This document shows positions 23,064 to 33,921 of a DNA stretch of 51,902 nt, one piece after another. The DNA is from Actinomortierella ambigua (taxonomy: Eukaryota; Mortierellomycota; Mortierellomycetes; Mortierellales; Mortierellaceae). The notes beneath the pieces were generated by a model. It worked only from the letters and a program-made list of their open reading frames with translations, ran no database searches and was not told the DNA's origin. How positions within the stretch are numbered: the stretch's first letter is position 1; each line of letters begins with the position of its first letter. A program made the translations under genes and the position numbers. Location of the stretch: assembly GCA_016098155.1 (NCBI GenBank), contig JAAAJB010000226.1:1-51902 (forward strand). The letters run 5' to 3'.

Positions 23064-24446
23064 ATGGACACCTTTACGACATTTGACCATGGACCAACTC
23101 AATCACCCATCGCAAGGCATCTCTCGAAGAACGACCTGTACAACTGTGTCCGGGTATCAAAGGCCTTTCGGGACATCTATTTGCCAGCGCTCTGGCACTC
23201 CCTGAACCTCGACGAGCTGCTCGACTTTCTGCACAAAGCACCCATCCACCTGGAGCACTTTACGTCGGGTCTCTGGCGCAATGGCTCGCTTGTCCGCGTA
23301 CTCACCTGCGAGACCGCCGATGACAGCAATCTCCTCCCCTTGTTCCTCGAGATGGTCGTGGCGCCTTCCTGCCGCCATTTGAAGCACATCATCCTGGCCA
23401 TCCCCGAACAGGAGCGGCACAAAGGCTGGCACCGAGCGCTGTTCAAGGGCAACAGTAGGAGCCTCATCGGGTTCTCCCTCGACATAGCCGAGCACTCGAT
23501 GGACTTGATCTCGAGCTACCTGTCCTGGTCGCGCTTTCCGCACCTGCAAGAGCTCCTGCTTCACATGGAGGGCCATTGCGATCTAGACTCCCTCGTCAAG
23601 ATCATCGACCGCTGCCCGGGACTGACCACGCTCATGCTCACAGGTCTGGAAGAGGTCGTTCAAGGGCCAAGCTTCGCCTATGGTCCCCTCGAACCCTACC
23701 ACCCCACGGGAATCAAGTGCCTCGGCGTCGACGGCGCCGCCTCTGCCGATATCCTGCTCTGTCTCCTGGCCTCCTGTCCAAAGCTGACCCACCTTTACAT
23801 TACGGGCTGCATCGGCCACCCGGGCACCACCAACTTGCCGCCCGGACTCGAAGCCTGCGACATGAGCGTTGCCCTGGGAACCGCGCCCACCAGTCTTAGG
23901 CATCTCATCTATACGGGCCACCCGCACTGCAACAATGCCAGCAGCGGCGAACGCGATGTCCTGACGATCCTCGTGTCGTTGTCGCATGTCCCGCTGGAAG
24001 AGCTTCACATCATCGACGCCAGTTGCGGGCGGGACAGCTTTATTATGATCGATGAGCTGTTTTCGGCCTCGCTACGGAGCGTGTTTATTTGCTCGCTCAT
24101 GTCGACGACGACGGAGACGGTCCGCGACTTGCTCGTCCATGGCAAGAACTTGATCAGCTTTGAGCTCTCGTACCCAGGACCGCACACTGACCATATCGAC
24201 GCCTGGGAACTCGTCCGCCAGCCCTGGGGATGCACCAAGCTCCAGAGTCTTATGTTGCCGATCGGCCATGATTCGAAATTCACCATTTATCGGAAAAAGA
24301 ACGGCAACAGCGATCCGCTCCAGATCCTCCTCACGCTCGACCCGCAGATGAGGCAGCTGCGCCATATCCGAAACACCGCTCTCGCGTGCTTGTGCGGGAA
24401 GACGGTCTTGTCCGAGTTTTTTGCCGCCAGAAGAAAACGAAAGTAG
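23064..24446 (+). CDS. F-box/leucine-rich-repeat-like protein
   Basis: Single open frame of 460 residues from the ATG at 23064. The N-terminal segment (about residues 15-50, HLSKNDLYNCVRVSKAFRDI then PALWHSL) has the F-box-like pattern common in fungi, which would bind Skp1 in an SCF ubiquitin ligase. The rest is a run of Leu-rich repeats of about 25-30 residues (for example CLLASCPKLTHLYITGC) that would bind a substrate, and it includes a PWGCTKLQSL motif also seen in the gene at 45575. No intron is needed. The substrate cannot be guessed. The basic C terminus (RRKRK) may be a nuclear signal. Confidence 0.75.
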   Translation: MDTFTTFDHGPTQSPIARHLSKNDLYNCVRVSKAFRDIYLPALWHSLNLDELLDFLHKAPIHLEHFTSGLWRNGSLVRVLTCETADDSNLLPLFLEMVVAPSCRHLKHIILAIPEQERHKGWHRALFKGNSRSLIGFSLDIAEHSMDLISSYLSWSRFPHLQELLLHMEGHCDLDSLVKIIDRCPGLTTLMLTGLEEVVQGPSFAYGPLEPYHPTGIKCLGVDGAASADILLCLLASCPKLTHLYITGCIGHPGTTNLPPGLEACDMSVALGTAPTSLRHLIYTGHPHCNNASSGERDVLTILVSLSHVPLEELHIIDASCGRDSFIMIDELFSASLRSVFICSLMSTTTETVRDLLVHGKNLISFELSYPGPHTDHIDAWELVRQPWGCTKLQSLMLPIGHDSKFTIYRKKNGNSDPLQILLTLDPQMRQLRHIRNTALACLCGKTVLSEFFAARRKRK

Positions 24447-25805
24447 GATGAAAGAGGGACAAAGAACTGGGAGAGACAAAAAAAATCAACTTAGAATAAT
24501 AAAATAATCATAAAAAAAGAAAAAGGCCCGCCATGCCTTGTTTCTCTTGGTCATCCGTCCTCATAGAAATATCTCCATCTTTTTGTTATGTTTTGTTTTT
24601 CACCCACTATTTGGGCCGTTCAAAGCAAGGTTTCACAGAGTCTGAAGGCGACAAGCCTCTCACTATTGAAAACAGAACAGCCCACCCCTAGAAATAATTT
24701 GGACAGCATCGATATAGAAAAAGGCGATTGTTTACAACCATACCTTCAAGCCCATCTACGAGATGGAGGATCAACTCGCCACCAATTTAGCAGGCTGTCA
24801 TATCGAGAAGCAGCAAGCCGTGGGATAGTTTTCAGGAGGCCCGTTCGACGAACGTGACAGGGCCAACGAGGGTCATGGCGGTCAAAAGAGAGGGCGGGAG
24901 GGGTCAGCACAACGTTGCGACGCCCAAACTGTTTGTTTTGTGGGTCGACCGATTGCTTGTGACGAGATTTCCAGAAGGCCTCGACCATCAATGTTTACAA
25001 CGTGGCCTACCTCTCCCTTTTCCGCACAGCACCACTTTCACCATGGTAGATCTGCATCTTTTTATAGCGGTGATTCCCAATGTTTATGGAAGCAAACAGG
25101 AAGGAAAAAACAGGGCCTCTCTTTTCTTCTGTGGCCATCGTACGACAGACAAGTGCTGTGCAAGCAATGCAGTTTCGCACACAACAACTTTGAAGTTTTG
25201 GCTCGCAGCTGCATGGTGGGTCATTCCAGCAAAACAGAAGCACGTAACGACTCGGAGGATGGCTCAAGTTGCTCGACGTTAGGCATGTCCCGTGGCCCTA
25301 CGCAATGCCTCCAGATGATACCGCACGGAGCCTCAGACATGTGATGCACGTGTTCGTTTTCATAGGGAGAGGGGTTCGTTGGCGAAATAAATATTTGCCC
25401 CTCATCCGAAGAACACGTTGCTCGCTTTAGAGACCCTGCCCTACATCTACAAAGCAATCTCAGCACTCCTGGCACTGACGACTCCTTCTTTCCTCTTTTT
25501 TTTTTTTTTTTTTTTTTTGGAAGAGGGGGTGAAGGAGGGGCAATTTGATTCACGGCCGTTACCCCCTTCCTTGTAACTTCTTTCGCGCACTGGCAGTCGT
25601 TCGCGATGTAGCGCATATCCTAGAGTTGCATTTTGTACGTGCGTGTGTATGTGTGTGTGTGCGCGCGTCTGAGTTTTTTTTTTCGGCATTTGGTCGACAA
25701 TTATGTTGTCTGACATCCAGACTTCAGACAATGGCATAATCAGTTGCAAGGTCACATTTCCACTCTCACGTCTATCGTCTCACCCTGTGGTCTCTGTAGG
25801 GTCAC

Positions 25806-26046
25806 TTACTCCTCCTCGTCGGAGATGGCAGGATCCGTGACATCTTCTGCATCTTTGTCTTGTGTTTAAATTGAGAAATAAGGGGAAGAGGTAGGGGCGC
25901 GGTGGGTGGGGTACGGGATGTGGGCAGGAAAATTATGCATGCGAGACGGGTTCTAAAGGAGCACTCTATAGACCGGGTGACCCCTCTTGCGTTCATGGAC
26001 ACAATAACAATTCGATATGAATGTCTACCTTCATCCTCTTCTTCTT
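25806..26046 (-). CDS. Possible terminal exons coding an acidic tail
   Basis: On the minus strand, a candidate 18-base exon (26046-26029) after a long CT-rich acceptor, joined by a GT..AG intron to 25858-25806, reads a continuous Glu/Asp-rich end (about EEEEDEDKDAEDVTDPAIS then DEEE and TAA). Splice phase fits. No upstream exons could be identified, so this is either the 3' end of an unseen gene, a fragment or chance. Confidence 0.2.
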
Positions 26047-27860
26047 CTTTCGCGAGAGAGGAGAGATAGAGAGAGAGAGAGAGATAGAGAGAGAGTCTAC
26101 ACATGTGGCAACAAGGCTGTGAAATGACTTTTGAGCGATGGCGGGCTTGAGCAGAGTAGATACAAGGCTGAAGGAACACGGCGGCTACAGCAACAACAGG
26201 CGAGACAGCTGTAAACACCGGTATTTTCAATGTTGTCTAGGGCAAGAGAGCTCCGGTGGCTATCGGAGAAGGGAGAAGGGAGATTTACAGGCATGGCGAC
26301 ATGGCCGATTTCTTTGGACCATTTTGTGCGCGAGTTTGGGGAAGAACAGTGCGGGTGTTGGGTCATTGCCAATGGGAGCCAATCAGACAGCGCCCAGAGC
26401 GCTATCAAATCACAGAGCACCTTTTTTTCTCACTGGATTGTCCCCCTCTCTCTGCTATAAGATCGCTCCGCTCGCGGAAACACAAAAAAAAAAAAAAGAT
26501 GACCAATGCCAAAGCGCCGACAGTCCAAGGCAGCAGCAAAGAGCGGGTCAACACCAAAAACAAACAAACCGAGCTTTAAACAAGTGTGGGAGAAAGAGGG
26601 GTGGAAGAGGAAGAGGAAGAAGAAGAGGACGGCCGAATAGCTCTTTATGGTAGATGCACTATTTTGAAGCCTCGTTGACGTGATCGAGGCGACCAAGGAG
26701 TGGAGAAGTTGAATTAAAGTGCGCTGCAAGCTCATCTTTTTTGAATGTCCACAATGGAAGCGCAAGCGGTCGGAGCAAAAAAAAGAAAAAAAAAGCTGGT
26801 CGGCACAGCGGAGAATTTCGTGCTTCCCGCGCTCGCTTTCTCCTCTCATTTCTCTCCATGTTCGATATGGAAAGGCAAATAAAAAAAATGGCAATCGAAC
26901 GATCCGCTCTCCGCCTCATCATCTATTAGACCATATTATCATTGCCAGCCTCTTTTCGGCGTAAAAAGACGCCATCTCCTCCTCAGCCCTCATCAGAATA
27001 GGCCTTGACCAACACCACGGCATCTACCTAGACATTTTTTGACTGAACAAACAAGTAGATATCGACATAGCATGGAGTACTCGGCAATGTTTCAATCTTC
27101 ACAAGTAGTCAGCTTTGGATTGACGAGGTGCAGCCATGGCTTGAACCACTATCCAAAAGCGGGTTGAATGTTTGACCTTGGCAGGCAATCTAACGATTGG
27201 TGAATGCAGGAGAGTACATGCACTGTTCGTGGAGAGGAAGGATTCGTTTTGCAAGTGATCGAGGGGATGACTACATCAAGGGTGCAAGAAGAAAAACAAT
27301 GCAAAACACAGCGGCAGCGACGGCGTGAGTTTAATGGTTGCACAACTGGCAGTCAAGCAGAGAGTCATCGACGCTGGATATTGAATCATGAGCAGTGGGA
27401 TACAACGTGGATTTCCAGGCAAAGTCGAGTGTACGAGGATAAAGTAAGGCTAACAGTGTGACAAAGCAAGAGCTGGGCACGAAGAGATAGGCAACATCGA
27501 GCATGGGACACTAGCAGGGAGAGTTGAAAGGAGAAGGGGGCATCCGAGGCATACTCATTTGTCACCAAACTGACGCCATTAGCCTACTCTTATACATACC
27601 TTGTTTTTTCGTCGCCAGCTTTTGCGCCGACTCTGGGAGAATCCGTAACCTTAAGCCAAATGTACAAACAACCGACATCTCTGCTGGCGACTACAAGACT
27701 GACAGAAACGTTGGCACTGCTCCTGTAGCCGCCCTCTCTCTTGGGATATTTGTGGTCCGCTTATTGGTCTGTCCAATTCATCGTGAAATTCTCCAAGCTG
27801 TACGTAGTCTGCACCGCAGAGGTCGTCAGTTTGTGGTCCACAATGGTGTTTTTATTTTTC

Positions 27861-27867
27861 TATAAAA
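27861..27867 (+). promoter_or_regulatory. TATA box of the OPT fragment
   Basis: TATAAAA lies about 240 bases upstream of the OPT start codon, followed by a pyrimidine-rich leader (27890-28100) typical of strongly expressed fungal genes. Confidence 0.45.
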
Positions 27868-28104
27868 ACCCGCCCTTGAGTCCTTCATCCACTATCCTGT
27901 TTTTTCTTCCAAACAAACCGTTTCCTTGGAGAGGTCTTCCCTCGTCTTTTTTTTTCAAGAAAGAGAGCTTTCATCCTCTTGTTTTCTTTTTTGTTCTTTT
28001 CCACCCTTTCCATCCCTTTCCATCCCTCTCTTGTCCCTCCTTCCCTCGTCCCCCCTTCCCTCTTCCCTCCTTTTCACGTCCTTTTCCTGTCTCCTCCACC
28101 CACC

Positions 28105-28391
28105 ATGGCGGCGACACAAGAGAAACGCGATCTGGACTTAGAGAACCTTTCTCTCTCGTCTCGTCAGATCAATGAGAAGCACATACCTGGTGAGGACCCC
28201 GGAGCACCTATTCCTGAGTTTCCTGGCTCGGAAAAAAACGAAGACATTCAGGATATCAAGGGCGAGATACTTGATGCTGGCTCGCTGGATGATGAGGAAG
28301 ACCTTGAAGAGTCGATTCGTCTTGTCCCCAAGATTGTCCGCGAGTTGGTGTCCATGGAAGATGATCCCAACACCCCCACTGTGACCTTTCG
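28105..28391 (+). CDS. Oligopeptide transporter (OPT family), first exon only
   Basis: The ATG at 28105 sits in a good context (CACCATGG) and opens 95 codons ending at a clear donor (TTTCG|GTAAGG). The peptide is the acidic cytosolic N terminus typical of OPT transporters and ends with SMEDDPNTPTVTFR, which in the family directly precedes the first membrane helix. OPT proteins have about 12-16 helices and 700-900 residues, so nearly all of this one is missing. No following exon is visible to the right: after (GT)n and about 200 bases the sequence runs into the minus-strand DUS4 fragment. It is therefore a truncated gene or an assembly artefact. Family assignment rests on this N-terminal segment only. 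Confidence 0.6.
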
Positions 28392-28681
28392 GTAAGGACT
28401 TCAACACTTCTTCCCGCCCCTCTTCCCTCTCACCCTGTGTGTTGTTTTGTTTGTGTGTGTGTGTGTGTGTGTGTATGAATGTGTGAATTTGTGAGTTTGT
28501 GTATGTGAACGTAAGTGATGGATTAGACAAGATCGTGAAAGTAAGGAAGTAATGGAGTGTGGTAAAAAAAAAAGATGCAACAAAATTGTGATCAATTTAG
28601 ACGCCGAAACGAAGTTGTCTCAAATGTCAAATGTCAGAGGGGAGGGGAAGGAGGGGGATCAAGACAACCGTTAATTCTTAC
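28392..28681. other. Junction between two truncated genes
   Basis: This holds the start of an OPT intron, a (GT)n run (28452-28474), a T/G-rich stretch, an A10 run at about 28563 and the start of a DUS4 intron read from the other side. Neither gene continues. The breakpoint must lie here, but the sequence alone does not give the exact base. Confidence 0.6.
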
Positions 28682-29131
28682 CAATTCCGCTGACAAAGGG
28701 AGCCGCTAGCTCGGCAGCATTGGCGAGATCGGTAGCATTGGATGCAGCAAACTGGATGACTACGGGGTCATCGAGCATGTTTGTGGAGAACTCGCTGTCG
28801 CGCGAGTACTGGCTTGCAGCAAAGACACTGGCGAGGATCATGGGAGTATAGACAATGTCGCACTTGTACCTTGGAGAAGGAACGAAGACGGGGAAGGACA
28901 TGATATTGTGAGTAAGAAAGGGGCGATTCTCCCATATGATCTCTCTCACTCTCTCTCTCAATATCTGCCTGCCTGTCTCATTCTCTCTCACTTCACTCTT
29001 TTCTCTCTCTCTCTCTCTCACCTCCGCACAAGCTCCCGAAAAGGCAGCTTTGAGTAGCGCACCATGGGAGCACACACGTTCAGCGGCCTCTTCGTTGTGG
29101 AGAAGAGCTGCATAATGTCTGTTCTCTGCAT
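28682..29131 (-). CDS. DUS4: tRNA-dihydrouridine synthase (DUS4-like), first two exons only
   Basis: Exons 29131-29022 and 28869-28682, joined in phase across a 152-base intron, give 99 codons. The peptide contains APMVRYSKLPFRELVRR, YTPMILA and PVVIQFAASNATDLANAAEL, which form the N-terminal FMN-binding half of the TIM barrel of DUS enzymes that reduce uridine to dihydrouridine in tRNA. APMVRYSKLPFR is typical of the DUS4 (U20a/U20b) branch. Translation reaches a donor (ATTG|GTAAGAAT) just where the DLNCGCP active-site region with its catalytic Cys should begin, and no such exon is found on the minus strand to the left. The gene is therefore truncated and would be inactive, or the scaffold is misjoined. 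Confidence 0.75.
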
Positions 29132-29703
29132 TGCCAGTCTTGTGTGAATGAATGACGAGAGAATAGAATGAAGAAGACAACAAGACAGGCAAACAAGTAG
29201 ACAAAGAAGAGGGGAAGAAGAAAGAGGGGGAAAAAAGGAGAGAGGAAAAAAAAACAAAGCTTATCCTGCTGGCCAGGTAGCTGGGTAGCTTGAGAACTAG
29301 ATTTTGGGTTGGGGAGGGGAGGTGTGAGAGAGTCAGGCGCCCAAACAAACCAAAACGCCCAAAAAAAAAAAAAAAAAAAAAAAAGCTTCGTCACAAACTC
29401 TAGAATAAGAAGGCGTGGCTTCTTCTGACTGTTGGTCGGTTCGATGGAAAAATTCTTTTTCAGTCTCGGCCACTGGGCCGTGTGATTGATTATTGTCTGC
29501 CCCTCGGTTAAAATTTTTTTTCAGTAAATTCTTTTTCAATTCTCATTTCTTTTTTTCTCTTCTTTCTTCTCCTTTTTTTTTTCCTATTATTTACACCACC
29601 CTCCCCCCCTCCACTTTCCGTAACATCTCTCCCCCTCCCCTCCCTCCCTACTCATTTCACCCCACCCCTCCCCCTCCCTACTCATTCTCAGCCAACAACA
29701 ATA
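29132..29703. other. Divergent intergenic region
   Basis: Between the DUS4 start and the next gene on the plus strand. It holds a 24-base A run (about 29360-29383), a purine-rich stretch on the DUS4 side and a C/T-rich leader (29560-29700) before the ATG at 29704. No gene. Confidence 0.5.
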
Positions 29704-31281
29704 ATGTCCAAGACAGCTGCTGCCTCAGCACCATCACCGTCCACTCCCTCGCGCAAGAAGCAGCTCAAGGGAGCTGGCCGTGATCAGTTCACCGAGTTCA
29801 TCAAGTTCTTCCAGGATCCCGAGAATGCCCAAGACCTCATCCGTCAGATCAAAGCTGCCCGTAAGCTCGATTCACCCGCCCCCCCCACTCTTTCTCCCCT
29901 TCTCCTCACTTTGCAACTCTCCCCTCTCCAATATAACAACAGTGCCTGACTGACAACCCCCCCCCTCCCCCCAGAAAAAAAAGGCGCAAACACAAATCTC
30001 TTCCTCCCCCCTTCACTTTGATGGGCCTCGATTAGCACAACTATTTTTACAGCGGAATCCGCGCACTCTCGCTCTGTTTCTCTTTCTCTCTTGGCACACA
30101 AACACTTTCTCTTACCGCGCACTTACACCTTCACCTTCCTGCGTTAACAAATTTACCTCGTAATCACCTCTCGCTAACTCTGGTGATATCACCATACAAA
30201 CCCCTTATCATCTTTGCCAACAGCCCCATTTGACCCCTCTGAAGACCACAATGCTCTCGGCAAGAAGCGCAAGTCCAAAGACTCGGACGACGACGCTAGC
30301 GGCAGCGGCGACAAGCCCTATAAGGGCCCCTCCTCCAAGGCCATTGCCTTCCGCGCCCTGCAACTGCATCTCGACTACAGCAACCAGGAAGAAGTCTTCT
30401 TGGCCGTCTTCTTCCTGAACCGCAACCTGCCCAAGGCCCTGGAGCACCGCGACGATTTCCTGTCCAAGGTCGTCATGTTCAAGGCCCTGGCTGCACACTT
30501 TGATGCCACCGAGCCCATGCTCAAGGGTGTCACCGGCATGGCCCTGCTGTCGCTGCACGACCGCGTCGTCGCCAAACGCAAGGAGCTCATGGAGACCCTC
30601 AAGAGCGACTCTCTCGACGCCTCTCAGAAGCTCGAGTGGCACGACACCAAGCTGTCCGATGCCGTCCGTAGCCTCATTGGCCTTGACGATCAGCTCGCCG
30701 AGGCATTCTCGCACAAGGAGGGCGATCGCCGGTACAAGAGACAAAAGGGTGACAAGCCCGCGACTGCCACTGCTGCCGCCACCGGTACTAGTGCTGTTGC
30801 TCCTGCCGCGTCCTCTCCCTCCGCGCTGTCCGAAGAGCCGGAGCTCGATCTCACGGCCAACCGACGCGAGTCGATCAAAGTTGCTGCTGCTGCGGCAGCC
30901 GCGGCCGCGGCTCTTTCCTCGGTGGCCTCGTCCGCGTCCAAGCCTGCTGTGACCCCGACTGCCGATAAGGCCAAGGAGGCCAAGAAGGATAAGAAGGACA
31001 AGAAGGATAAAAAGGATAAGAAGGACAAGGAGCCTTCGGAGCAGAACCAAAGCAACCATACCGAGGCCAACCATACCGCCGCGGCTCAAAAGACCACAGC
31101 ACCAACAGCAGCAGCCTCAAGCCCCGTCTCTGCAAAGTCTTCGGCTGTCAGCCCGACCGTCCTGGACATGCTGCTGGATCGGATCAAGACTCTGGAAGAT
31201 GAGGTCAAGGAGCTGCGTCGCAAGACCTACGACAACGGCGATGCCATCAAGGAGCTCAAGTGGCAACATGTCACCCAGTAA
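29704..31281 (+). CDS. Unrecognised Lys/Asp-repeat, coiled-coil protein
   Basis: Two exons (29704-29860 and 30224-31281) with phase-consistent GT..AG splicing give 404 residues. I recognise no family. The N-terminal part is basic (SRKKQLKG) and includes a helical DQFTEFIKFFQDPENAQDL segment. A likely nuclear signal GKKRKSKDSDDD is near residue 65. Residues about 80-230 look like a folded alpha-helical domain (ALQLHLDYSNQEEVFLAVFF and ALEHRDDFLSKVVMFKALAA). Next come Ala/Thr/Ser-rich low complexity, a run of about six Lys-Lys-Asp units (30979-31030) and a C-terminal coiled coil (LLDRIKTLEDEVKELRRKT). A nuclear or chromatin-associated role is a guess. Confidence 0.7.
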
Positions 31282-32871
31282 ACAAAAAAAAAATTGTCTA
31301 ATCATCCTCAGCATTTGTGTAGCAAGAGACAAACCTCACCCAAAAAAAACACACCATGTACATAGCCACAAGAATGTTTTTGTTCAAACAAGTTTGTGTT
31401 GACTGTGGGTTGTCTACTGTCGAAGCGCGAAAAAAAAGGTGGAAGTAATCTAATCTGCCATAAAACAGCATGGCCACAGTTTACTGGACTGAAGGAAAAT
31501 TTCAGCGGGCATCTCACCCCCTTCCTTGCTCCTACTCGTCCACCGCGGAAACCCCCCCTTGGCGCAACACCATCGTCATCGATTTGTCTTTCAAACTAAT
31601 TCCCCTTTTTTCTCGCTAAAGAATATCGCTCCCCTGATGTCGATATAATCACCAACTTCCTTCGCCGATCACGCTTTTTTTCTTCTTCCTAGTGGCAAGT
31701 TCCACTTTGGCCCTCCATAGAGCTCATAGTTGACATATTGACACGGCCCCTCCGGGACCTTGCTGAGGAGCGTCACTTGGGGGCATTGAAGTCAAGGAGT
31801 GATTGAAGAAAGTGGGACCCAAGTGCATCGCCCTGATGGTCGTGTCATGTTACGTGATATCAGCCTCGATCTACATAAACCTAGTAGTCTCTCCAGGGCG
31901 ATGTTAAATCAAAATCGTCACTTTTTCCAGCGGGGTCCAAACGTGGAGGAGGGCCAATTTCTGTGGCCAAAAAAAAAAGTACCGAGCATCCCCTCCCCCT
32001 ATTTCTTCTAGAGCTGAAAGATCCTTGATATAAATAAAGGCATAGAAGAAAAAAAGAAAATAAGGCAGAGGGGAAAGAAAGATAGGAGAGGGGGGGGGAA
32101 TCTAGGTCTTGAAAAGAGTTTGCGCCGCGACCATTCTTCAGCCGCCAAAATTGTTCTGACAAGAGCTAACCTTTTTTTTATCTTACACTCCTTTCTCTGC
32201 AGAAAACTACAATAGTATTGCTAGAATGTCCGGTAGTGCCAACATTTCAGCTGCATCTTATTGGCAGGAAAGAGTGCTTCAATATGTACAACTAAGAGTT
32301 GGGGATGGACCAATAGACAATTTTCGAGGCCATTCCGTGAAAAGACTAGAAAGAAAACTTTGGGGAAATCTTTGACCCACCTCTGATAGGAAACAATGTC
32401 CATCTGTCAATCGCATCTTCCTCTGGGGCCATCAGACTCCCCGGAGGCGAGCGAAATTAAACATTTTTTAATGTCTACATGACCCCTAGACAAAGTAGAA
32501 TCCACTTGTAAACCGCTGTTTTGATCTGGCCATCGCAACCATAGACTGCCTCGCGGAACCACGGCTCCTCCATCAAACAGGTCAAGTCCGATGCCTTACA
32601 TCCTCTCCATCAGCGTAAGGTGATAATGGCTGGGCATTGCTTGTAAAATGTGGCTGGATGTCATGCGCACAGGATCTTGGCATCGTGTTACAAAGGGACC
32701 GGTAGTAGAGCTCTCGCACCGACTACGAGTTGCGCCCATTTTGAGTCCAAGTTTTTTTTTAGGAAAAACAATTAGCTTGGGATAACTCGGAGTTGATCAC
32801 GTGACAGTGATAACTCGAAATTCAGTGTGAAACATTGTGTTTTAGGGTGTAGAAAATCAAAATTTTCACAA
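31282..32871. other. Intergenic, possible decayed coding remnants
   Basis: No complete gene. Two short minus-strand stretches read like protein but are interrupted: about 31774-31693 (VTLLSKVPEG, then NYELYGGPKWN) and about 32610-32475 (KASDLTCLMEEPWFREAVYG, with a frame break and stops on both sides). They may be remnants of genes or of a mobile element. Near 32780-32820 a GATAACTCG motif occurs twice around a CACGTG. Confidence 0.3.
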
Positions 32872-32943
32872 GCATCTTTAGCTCAGTGGTAGAGCAGCCG
32901 ACTGCAGATCGGCAGGTCTCCGGATCAAACCCGGAAAGGTGCT
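32872..32943 (+). tRNA. tRNA-Cys (GCA)
   Basis: Full cloverleaf by eye: a 7-bp acceptor stem (GCATCTT with AAGGTGC, one T-G pair), D stem GCTC/GAGC, anticodon stem GCCGA/TCGGC with loop CTGCAGA (anticodon GCA), a 5-base variable loop and T stem TCCGG/CCGGA. Discriminator base T73 fits a cysteine tRNA. No intron. The T loop is ATCAAAC rather than TTCGANY. A T-rich Pol III terminator follows (from 32943). Confidence 0.95.
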
Positions 32944-33921
32944 TTCTTTTTGCATTTTGCATCACCAAGTTTAGCCCCTGAGAGCCCGGCCTGACGGTTC
33001 TAAATGTCTAAATGTCGGCACCTGGGAGATCTACTTGACCACGGCATCTTCGATATCCACGATGCCACCATATCTTTTAACAGGCTCAAAAGATATGATC
33101 CTTTCTTGTCATTGACCTAAATTCCTGGCGCTTTTGAATTTTGGGTCTCTTGGGCGACCCTAAATTGCAGGTAGTTTTAAAGACATACAGTATCAGTGAC
33201 ATTATTATATAAGTCATAAACGACCCGTCTTAACATTAAATTTTTTCCAGCCCTGCTCAAGTGTCCAAAACTGCCACTCATGATGAGTGGAAATGTGAGG
33301 GGTGGGGTGAGTCGATGAGTAAGAGTACGTATATGGCCGCGAGAGAAGGTGGAGGAAGCTGTTTTAAGTGTAGGCCATAGTGATCATAGCCAACGAGCTT
33401 ATCTACAAAGATCATTGTCCACAAAGAGCATTTGTTCACAAAGAACATACCAATTTATTTTGTAAAGAAGAGGGTAGATCAAGAGGTTTTGATTTTTGAA
33501 CGAAATCGAAATCAGCGTTTTTCCCTATGCGAGGGAATGTGTGTTAGCAGTTGAACGGTGGTCAAGGAACGTACAGAGGAGGCAGTTCAGAACTTCAGCC
33601 ACCCCGTTTCTAGATCTGCTCGCATAGTTACCAGGCATAGCCAGGCCTGAAGACTCGCCTGGGGCGCCGGCAATAGCGCGCCCCGAACAAGACCGCCATG
33701 GCGTACGTTGTTGAGATGCACGAGCACGATTCTCTTCCGAGATGTCATAAAATGACAGTCTGCTTCTCAACACATGCTAAAAATCACCGAGACATTTTTT
33801 TCACAATTTCACAATTTTCTCTTCCCTTTCACACACACACACACACACACACAAACACATTCTCTCTCTCTCTCTCTCTCTCTCTGTTTTTCTTTTCATA
33901 CATCTCTTTTCCAACAATGCA
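32944..33921. other. Intergenic after tRNA-Cys
   Basis: No gene supported. Three imperfect ACAAAGANCA repeats lie at 33405, 33421 and 33438, and CA and CT runs at 33832-33885 precede the next start codon. Confidence 0.5.

Larger units (their letters stand above)
24447..28104. other. 3.6-kb stretch with no convincing gene
   Basis: Both strands show only short, stop-rich frames. It holds a 22-base T run (about 25497-25518), GT-rich sequence near 25640-25665, a GA tract near 26064-26094, an A run near 26485, possible acidic-tail exons on the minus strand (25806-26046) and a good TATA box for the OPT fragment at 27861. A 26-codon frame at 26499 follows a TATAAGA but resembles no known protein. 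Confidence 0.5.
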
